Source of the DNA: a virus | IMG/VR virus record: IMGVR_UViG_3300025276_002912 | Location: 1 to 21,977 of that record | DNA: 21,977 bases | Strand: one strand, 5' to 3' | In this document: piece by piece, positions 16,150-21,977 of the stretch | Numbering within the stretch: position 1 is the first letter of the stretch | How the letters are laid out: every line of letters begins with the position of its first letter | Translations under genes and position numbers: made by a program | The notes under the pieces: model-generated | Databases searched by the model: none | What the model was told of the DNA's origin: nothing | What the model saw: only the letters and a program-made list of their open reading frames with translations

Positions 16150-19100
16150 TTATCCATTTCTCATAGCATTTCTAATAGGTCCGTTGCTTTGTAAGTCTCT
16201 CATTACAACCTCAACTACGATCTTATCAGCATCAAATTTAGGGGGTCCTTGCTGTTCGGCAGATTTAGGTGCGCCCTCATTAACAATGTTAAATTGTACA
16301 TTACCCATACCAGCAGCCCCAGTAGCGTTCATTTGACCCAGTGCACGATTACCTATAGATTTAGCAGCAGGTTTACGAATTACAAATTCTCCAGGTTCTA
16401 ACATGGCGGGTACACGGTCACGAAGTGCATTTACTTGTCCACCAGCCGCCATATTTCTAACACCTGTCATACCGACTAGTCCTCCGGTAGCCGCAGCAGC
16501 AGGCCCAAAAAAACTAAGAGCTGTTTTACCCAGATTAAACAGAGTAGATCCAACACCTTCTCCACCGTTACCAGTTATACCCTGCATGAATCCTGATAAG
16601 CTCTTCATAATACCGCCTTCTCCAGTAAATAAATCCTTAAGACTGCTACCTAAACCTCTAAATGTCTCCATAGCTTTGCTGCCAAATTCACCAAGACTAC
16701 TTTGTATAGTTTCAAATGCTCCTTTAGCTTTTTCTTTAAAGCCAGTAAAGAAGCTTTCACCTTTTTCTTCCATCTCTCTTTTTACTTTGGTAATAGGGCC
16801 TTCTTCTGCTCCGTCTAAAGTAACAGGCACTTTTTTCCCTACCAGCTCAACGTCATCAATGCCTTTTTTGTCAAGGTCAAATCCAGTAAGATTACCTATA
16901 AAACCCTTCATCATATCTTGAGCAGGAGTAACAATAGTCTGACTAACAATAGTTTTACGTATGTCTTCATACATTCCTAATCCTATTTCTTTAATACCAT
17001 CTGTTAAAGAAGCACCTCTAGTTGATATATTTTCAAAAACTTTTTGAATAGCGTTAGCTAGTCCACCATTAATATCATTAGTTATTCCTAGTATTAGCTC
17101 TTTTAATTTTTTTCTAGCACTTAATTCATAAGCTAACTGCTCAAGTTTATCTTTAAAGAGTCTCTCTGCTGCTGCTCCTTCTGCGCCCATACCTGCTAAA
17201 GTTTTTCTAAGATTTTTTTCTATATTTTTTTCTTTTAAGTCGAAGTTAGCCATATCTGCTATCATCATTTGTTCAGCATGATTTAATTCCATATCCATTA
17301 TATCATTTTGTACTTTGGCAACCAGTCGTTGTTGTATTTCTAGATCACCATTTTTAGCTATTAAGAGTCCTAAGTTCTCAATACGTTTTTGAAGTAAATC
17401 TTTTTCTCCTTTAGCTGCAGCTTTAATACCTTCAGTTTGAGTAACTCCAGCTTGCGTAATAAGATCACTAATAGTATCATAATTTTCTAAAATGTCCTTT
17501 ACATTATCCATTAAACCTTGAGAAGGATCATCTAATTTACTAGTGGTTCTAAGAGTGAGTTCTTTGGCTTTTTCATTACCGTTTGCTATTAGTAAATCTC
17601 TATTATCAGCTATTACTTTTTTATCATGAGTAATCTGAGTTAATAGTAACGCAGCTTTATCTCTTTGTAAGGTATTTTGTGCTTGTCTATCTACAATTTG
17701 AGCTGATACTGCGGCTAAATCATCTTTTCTCTTTAAATCTATATTCTCTTTTTGCTGACGTAGAATGTCTTGTTCAAATAATTTTCCAAGATTCATTATT
17801 TCAAATTCTGCTTGACGTACAGTTTCTTGTTGATTGAATAAGTCTTTTCTTTGTTTAAGCTCTGCTAGAATATCAGCTTGCTCATCTTTTCGAGCAGCTC
17901 TTTGGTCATCAAGAGCTGCTTTATCTTGTTTTGCTTTTAATCTAGCTACACCAGCCTGTGCTCCTGCAGATCTTTTAGCTTCTTCCATTTTTGTTTTTTC
18001 TAAAGCTAGTTCTACTTTTAGTATATCTTCGCGTTTGAGAATAGTACGATCTAAAATTTTAGCAGTTTCTCGTTCTGCTTTTGCTACTCTAGCAGCAGAA
18101 GCAGCTTGCGCACCTGCAGCAGATGCTTCTGCATCAATCATTACTCCTTGTCTTTCTATAGCTGCACCTTGTCTACCCACAGCATTTAATTCTCTTAACT
18201 GACTAGCAGCTAATTCAGTTTTTTCTGCGTTAACACCCATTACTGCATTAAACGACTTTAACCGCTCAATATCATCTGTGCCTAGTATTACTACAGATTT
18301 ATATCGTCTTTTAGAATCAGTAGCATTCTCCATTGCAACAGCTGCCCCATTTAATCTCAATTGCAGTAGATTTACAGCTTTTGCATCCTTTCCAAAAGTT
18401 TCGGCACCACCATAATCTCTAGCTAATGATTGTTGCACAGCTGCACGAGCAGCTGTGGGAATTGGTGCTTGATCAAGTCGATCTATCTGGTTGGAGTTTA
18501 AGGCGCCCTCATCAGCAGCACCACCTCTTGGAGCGTTAAAAGATGCTTGTATAGTCGGTCCTTTAAAACCTATTCTAGCATTATCCTGGACACCTTGAAG
18601 TTCAATATTTTTAAAAGGATTTTTTGCTCCAGCACGCCTCTGTATAAATGCTCCTCGCTGAGTCATACTTTCTATATCAGCCTGTTTTTTTGCTATATCA
18701 AGACTACGATTGGCCTCTCTATTTTTAGCTTCTTGTACCCTAAGCTGCTCGTAAGCAGCAGCCAATAGTTTGTCTTGTGCTTTTGCTTCTTTTTCTACTA
18801 AAGGTACTCTTTTAATTTGTTGAGCAAAAGCCTCTTTAGATGTTTTAAGTAGTATCTCATCTATCACTGCAATAGCTGATGCATTTCTTAGTTCTTCTTC
18901 CCGAATGGTTACAGTAGCATCTAAGTCTGCTCTTTTTTGTTTTAAGGCAGCTAAATTAGCTCTCTGAAATGTAAGTTCTTCTTCAGCATTTTTAGCTATC
19001 TGTCCTGTTTCAGCACTTACCTTTCCGTTTAAATACATATCTTCTAAGAAAGAAAAACTTTTTTGAAAAGTCTTAGCTAATTTATTATTTAGTGCGTTCA

Positions 19101-21936
19101 TGCGTTGAAATTCTATATTCAAGCCATCAGCTTCACTAACACTAGTTGCTATAGCTTTACCTAATTGACTGTTTTTATCCAATACACCAGACTCAAAAGC
19201 TTTGCCTAATAGGTCAAATACTACTACCATATCCTTAGCCGCTCTACTAGCACTAGTAGTACCACCTGTTAGACCTGTCATAAGTTTTTGTAATTTATCT
19301 ATAGTCTGAGTGCTAGCATTAAGTCCTTCTAGTTGATCTTTATCGACTAATTTACCAAACATATCACTTGTAGGATCATTAAATACTTTTGCTACTTCAG
19401 CTTGTATACCTCTAAAAATTAATATTAACTGATCGCCTTCTTTTTTAGCTTGGCCTAGGTTAACTAGTTTTACTAACGATTTATCTTCAGTGCCTAACTG
19501 ACCTTGTATCTGTCCTTGTAAATTTTCCATAGCAGTTAGCTGCTGTGCAGCAGCTATAGCTGCTCGTTCATCTTTTATTTCGGCAAGTATTTCTTTTATT
19601 CTTTTTAGCCTTGCTTCTTCTAGTCTACCGATTGTATCGCTTTTTTCAGCTAAAGCAAGTAATTCTTTATTTTTTTCTACTAAACCTTCTTCTATTACCC
19701 CGATATCCCTCATTGCATTAACACGGGTTTTTGCAAAATCTGTAATAGCACCTTGAGCAGCTTGAATTGCTAGGTCTAGTGCTCCTACCTTTTGTCTATC
19801 CGCTATTGCCTCTTCTTCAAACATAACGATTCTTTCTTGTAGTGCCAGCTTCTGCGCATAGGCGGCAGCTTCTGATTCTGTAAATTTACTTGCGCGAGTG
19901 AAATAGCCAGGCTGTTTATCTCGTATACTTTCTAACTCCATTTCTGCATTTATTCTAGCTGTATCAGCAGACGCAGTAGAAATAGTAGCAACTGTTTGTC
20001 GATTATTACGATCAGTCTGTAATGCAGTTAATCTACTTTCTAGTTCTAATTCTTTTTCTGATAATGCAGCTATTACTTCTCTATTTGATTTTTTTGTTAA
20101 ATGTATACTTTTCTCATCAGCCATTATGTTTTCACGTATTCGCTTTTGAATAGCTTCAGTTTTTGAGACTGGTCCAGAACCTATATCAGCAGTAATAGCA
20201 CTTTGTTCTGGATTTGGTCCTACAGGCATCATATCCATACGCCTTAACTTAAGTAACTCTTCTCTACGAGGATCTATAATATCTTCTTGTACATTAGCCT
20301 TTGACAGCTGTTGACTAGTTATGGGTGCCATATTATTAGCTTCACGGGCAGCATTAAGTCGTTCCATTTCATCTGCTTGTTTAGAAATAAAACCTGTAGA
20401 GTTTTCCATAGCAGCCGAAAACGTTTTTTGTCCTGCTGCATTTTCTTGGGAAGCTTGAAAAAATTTATTGTATAAGTCTGTAGCTTTTTCAATTAAATCT
20501 ATACCAAAGAAACTAGCTATAATTTGGGCTCCGGTAAAAAGTATAACTACAGCATTTAGTAAACCAAATACCTTACCAAGTCCTTTACCAATTGCCGAAA
20601 CTGCTCTAGCGGCAACATTAAGAGTTGTACCCCAGACTCTAGTAAGAATAGTAGCTCCACGTAGTCTTGCCTCAACTAGTTGCATACCTGCGTCAATACC
20701 TATCACGCGTTGTTGTGATTGGCGTAAAAGTCTATTCATAGTTTGAGTAGTAAGAGTACCTCTTTGTCTTCTTTCCTGTAACTGATCTTGATATCTTAAT
20801 TCAGCGGTACGAAATTGTGGTAGCTGTGCATCAAGCTCTACGGCTCTACGACTACTCATAGTTCCTTCTGCTAAAGTTCTTTTAAAAGCCGCACCCTGAC
20901 TAGCATTACCGCCTACAAAAGCCCCTTGTCCTTGTAGTTGTGAATTAACTGCTCCCGCTTCATTACCAAAATCAGCAGCACTTGCCCGTGTGGATTCGAA
21001 TGATTGAGATAATCCAGCTAAGCTAGTCGAAAGAGTTGCAATACCTTGCATAGCAAAACCCGCAACAACAGTCTTTAAACTGTTGAAAACAAGTAAACCA
21101 ATAGAACCTAATAATATAATTCTATTTCCTAAATTTTTATCTAAAAATTCTGCTAAGGGTGCTAGTCTATCTGCTAGGAAAGATCCTACAATTAATGCTA
21201 AATCAGTAAAGTTAGCTACTAGTCTTTCAAATTTTTCTTGAGTACTGATAACAGACGTATCAATATCTCTAAAAGCTTCTGTACCATCCTTAATAACTTG
21301 ATTAGCAAAAGCTTGTCGTCTTTCAAATTGTGTTAACTGAGATACAGATTTACCTACTTGACGTGCATAAGCTTCTACAGCGGGTTCAATACGTGTAAAA
21401 ATACCGAGTTCATCTAGCAGTTCTGGTTCAAGTTTAATAGCACCTCTAGCAAGTCTTTGAAAGGAATCTCCTAAATCTCTACCCAGTGCCCGTGAAGCTT
21501 TTAGTGCTACAGCTCCAAGTTTCTCAATCTGTTCAACATTAAAACCAGCAGATAGAGCTAAGTTAGCATTTCTAGCAGCTTCTACTATAGATAACTGTCC
21601 TTCAGTTATATTTTTTAAAGAACTAATAACTTGAGTAGCACTTGTGCCTACTGCATTGGCTAGAGATTCAGTACCTCTGATAATTGTGTCGAATTTTGCA
21701 GCAGCATTTAGCGCCTCAAAAGCTGCACTGATAGCAAATACATTAGCAGCGGCTGCTGCATATATACCAACTAACCCTCCCAGTCCCTGAGACTGAGAGG
21801 AAAAAGAACGTCCAGCAGAAGCAGAGCTTTGTCCAAGACGAGTTTGAGCCCTACCGATTTGTTCGGTCTCTCTAACAGCTCTTGTAGCTCCTCTAGTAGT
21901 AAAATTAGTTTCTAAAGTATTTCTAATAGTTGCCAA
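16150..21936 (-). CDS. Tail tape measure protein
   Basis: This 1928-aa protein sets tail length and lines the tail tube. Three hydrophobic segments lie at about residues 54-76, 272-296 and 454-477, as expected for a protein ejected into the inner membrane. Near 175-225 is the conserved tape-measure phrase with LGIFTRIEPAVEAYARQVGK. A long helical, coiled-coil-rich part follows (about 560-1560). The C-terminus has the familiar AGGQVNALRDRVPAMLEPGE FVIRK segment (about 1827-1850). It starts with TTG at 21936, with AAGGGG 7 nt upstream; the next in-frame Met is some 300 residues in, well inside the conserved region. Using about 0.15 nm per residue, the uncleaved protein would give a tail near 290 nm, about twice that of lambda. 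Confidence 0.95.
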   Translation of the reverse strand: MATIRNTLETNFTTRGATRAVRETEQIGRAQTRLGQSSASAGRSFSSQSQGLGGLVGIYAAAAANVFAISAAFEALNAAAKFDTIIRGTESLANAVGTSATQVISSLKNITEGQLSIVEAARNANLALSAGFNVEQIEKLGAVALKASRALGRDLGDSFQRLARGAIKLEPELLDELGIFTRIEPAVEAYARQVGKSVSQLTQFERRQAFANQVIKDGTEAFRDIDTSVISTQEKFERLVANFTDLALIVGSFLADRLAPLAEFLDKNLGNRIILLGSIGLLVFNSLKTVVAGFAMQGIATLSTSLAGLSQSFESTRASAADFGNEAGAVNSQLQGQGAFVGGNASQGAAFKRTLAEGTMSSRRAVELDAQLPQFRTAELRYQDQLQERRQRGTLTTQTMNRLLRQSQQRVIGIDAGMQLVEARLRGATILTRVWGTTLNVAARAVSAIGKGLGKVFGLLNAVVILFTGAQIIASFFGIDLIEKATDLYNKFFQASQENAAGQKTFSAAMENSTGFISKQADEMERLNAAREANNMAPITSQQLSKANVQEDIIDPRREELLKLRRMDMMPVGPNPEQSAITADIGSGPVSKTEAIQKRIRENIMADEKSIHLTKKSNREVIAALSEKELELESRLTALQTDRNNRQTVATISTASADTARINAEMELESIRDKQPGYFTRASKFTESEAAAYAQKLALQERIVMFEEEAIADRQKVGALDLAIQAAQGAITDFAKTRVNAMRDIGVIEEGLVEKNKELLALAEKSDTIGRLEEARLKRIKEILAEIKDERAAIAAAQQLTAMENLQGQIQGQLGTEDKSLVKLVNLGQAKKEGDQLILIFRGIQAEVAKVFNDPTSDMFGKLVDKDQLEGLNASTQTIDKLQKLMTGLTGGTTSASRAAKDMVVVFDLLGKAFESGVLDKNSQLGKAIATSVSEADGLNIEFQRMNALNNKLAKTFQKSFSFLEDMYLNGKVSAETGQIAKNAEEELTFQRANLAALKQKRADLDATVTIREEELRNASAIAVIDEILLKTSKEAFAQQIKRVPLVEKEAKAQDKLLAAAYEQLRVQEAKNREANRSLDIAKKQADIESMTQRGAFIQRRAGAKNPFKNIELQGVQDNARIGFKGPTIQASFNAPRGGAADEGALNSNQIDRLDQAPIPTAARAAVQQSLARDYGGAETFGKDAKAVNLLQLRLNGAAVAMENATDSKRRYKSVVILGTDDIERLKSFNAVMGVNAEKTELAASQLRELNAVGRQGAAIERQGVMIDAEASAAGAQAASAARVAKAERETAKILDRTILKREDILKVELALEKTKMEEAKRSAGAQAGVARLKAKQDKAALDDQRAARKDEQADILAELKQRKDLFNQQETVRQAEFEIMNLGKLFEQDILRQQKENIDLKRKDDLAAVSAQIVDRQAQNTLQRDKAALLLTQITHDKKVIADNRDLLIANGNEKAKELTLRTTSKLDDPSQGLMDNVKDILENYDTISDLITQAGVTQTEGIKAAAKGEKDLLQKRIENLGLLIAKNGDLEIQQRLVAKVQNDIMDMELNHAEQMMIADMANFDLKEKNIEKNLRKTLAGMGAEGAAAERLFKDKLEQLAYELSARKKLKELILGITNDINGGLANAIQKVFENISTRGASLTDGIKEIGLGMYEDIRKTIVSQTIVTPAQDMMKGFIGNLTGFDLDKKGIDDVELVGKKVPVTLDGAEEGPITKVKREMEEKGESFFTGFKEKAKGAFETIQSSLGEFGSKAMETFRGLGSSLKDLFTGEGGIMKSLSGFMQGITGNGGEGVGSTLFNLGKTALSFFGPAAAATGGLVGMTGVRNMAAGGQVNALRDRVPAMLEPGEFVIRKPAAKSIGNRALGQMNATGAAGMGNVQFNIVNEGAPKSAEQQGPPKFDADKIVVEVVMRDLQSNGPIRNAMRNG

Positions 21937-21943
21937 CGGCTAT

Positions 21944-21949
21944 CCCCTT
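21944..21949 (-). promoter_or_regulatory. Ribosome binding site of the tape measure gene
   Basis: AAGGGG sits 7 nt before TTG at 21936 and overlaps the stop codon of the upstream gene. It supports the TTG start, since no ATG is available nearby. Confidence 0.6.
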
Positions 21950-21977
21950 ATTTACGTGACTTTGTCTGTTGTGCATA
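21948..21977 (-). CDS. C-terminal end of an upstream gene, possibly the tail assembly chaperone
   Basis: Only nine codons and a TAA stop (21950-21948) are visible, ending in QQTKSRK. The reading frame is open to the window edge and ends 11 nt before the tape measure start. In lambda-type tails this place is held by the G/GT tail assembly chaperone, which suggests that identity by position only. The sequence is too short to confirm even that it is coding. Confidence 0.4.
   Translation of the reverse strand, partial: YAQQTKSRK

Noticed and set aside
16403-16921. Open reading frame on the plus strand inside the tape measure gene (also 17834-18202, 980-1219 and similar)
   Set aside because: Each lies opposite a well-supported minus-strand gene, has no recognisable domain and shows the composition expected of an antisense shadow.

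Overview
The window is one continuous leftward (minus-strand) late operon of an AT-rich tailed phage, or of a prophage of that type; by eye it is roughly one third G+C. It encodes a long, flexible, siphovirus-type tail. The gene order follows the phage lambda order H-M-L-K-I-J: tape measure, gpM-like, gpL-like, split gpK functions, gpI-like, gpJ-like, then fibres. A lambda-type tip points to a Gram-negative host. The Asn/Ala/Ser/Thr-rich fibres, the phrasing of their N-termini and the radical SAM genes resemble marine phages, but this is inference from memory of such proteins and the host cannot be named.

Layout in transcription order (right to left): the last codons of an upstream gene (21948-21977); a 1928-aa tape measure (16150-21936); a gpM-like protein with an inserted LamG-like domain (14527-16146); a gpL-like protein with the four C-terminal iron-sulfur cysteines and a long N-terminal extension (12257-14527); a Twitch/radical SAM enzyme (11089-12300); two tandem NlpC/P60-like cysteine peptidases (10718-11107, 10309-10734); a stand-alone JAMM metallopeptidase (9953-10324); a gpI-like tip assembly protein (9274-9984); a very large gpJ-like central tip protein (3294-9284); a collar-domain fibre (2037-3293); an acidic protein with four copies of a short D-[FP]-[LI]-x-[ED]-FFE motif (1421-2026); a heptad-repeat fibre (163-1404); and the first 54 residues of a second radical SAM enzyme that runs off the left edge (1-163).

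No gap between genes exceeds 16 nt and most neighbours overlap, so there is no room for internal promoters or terminators and none were seen. No tRNA, insertion sequence, CRISPR array or attachment site was seen.

The most interesting point is a possible protein-modification system wired into tail assembly. One radical SAM enzyme sits exactly between gpL and the gpK-type peptidases. A second is translationally coupled to the last fibre gene. A repeat-bearing acidic protein of unknown function lies between the fibre genes. The joint hypothesis, that these enzymes modify a tail tip or fibre protein or handle an iron-sulfur cluster there, is inference; the motifs and gene order are seen directly.
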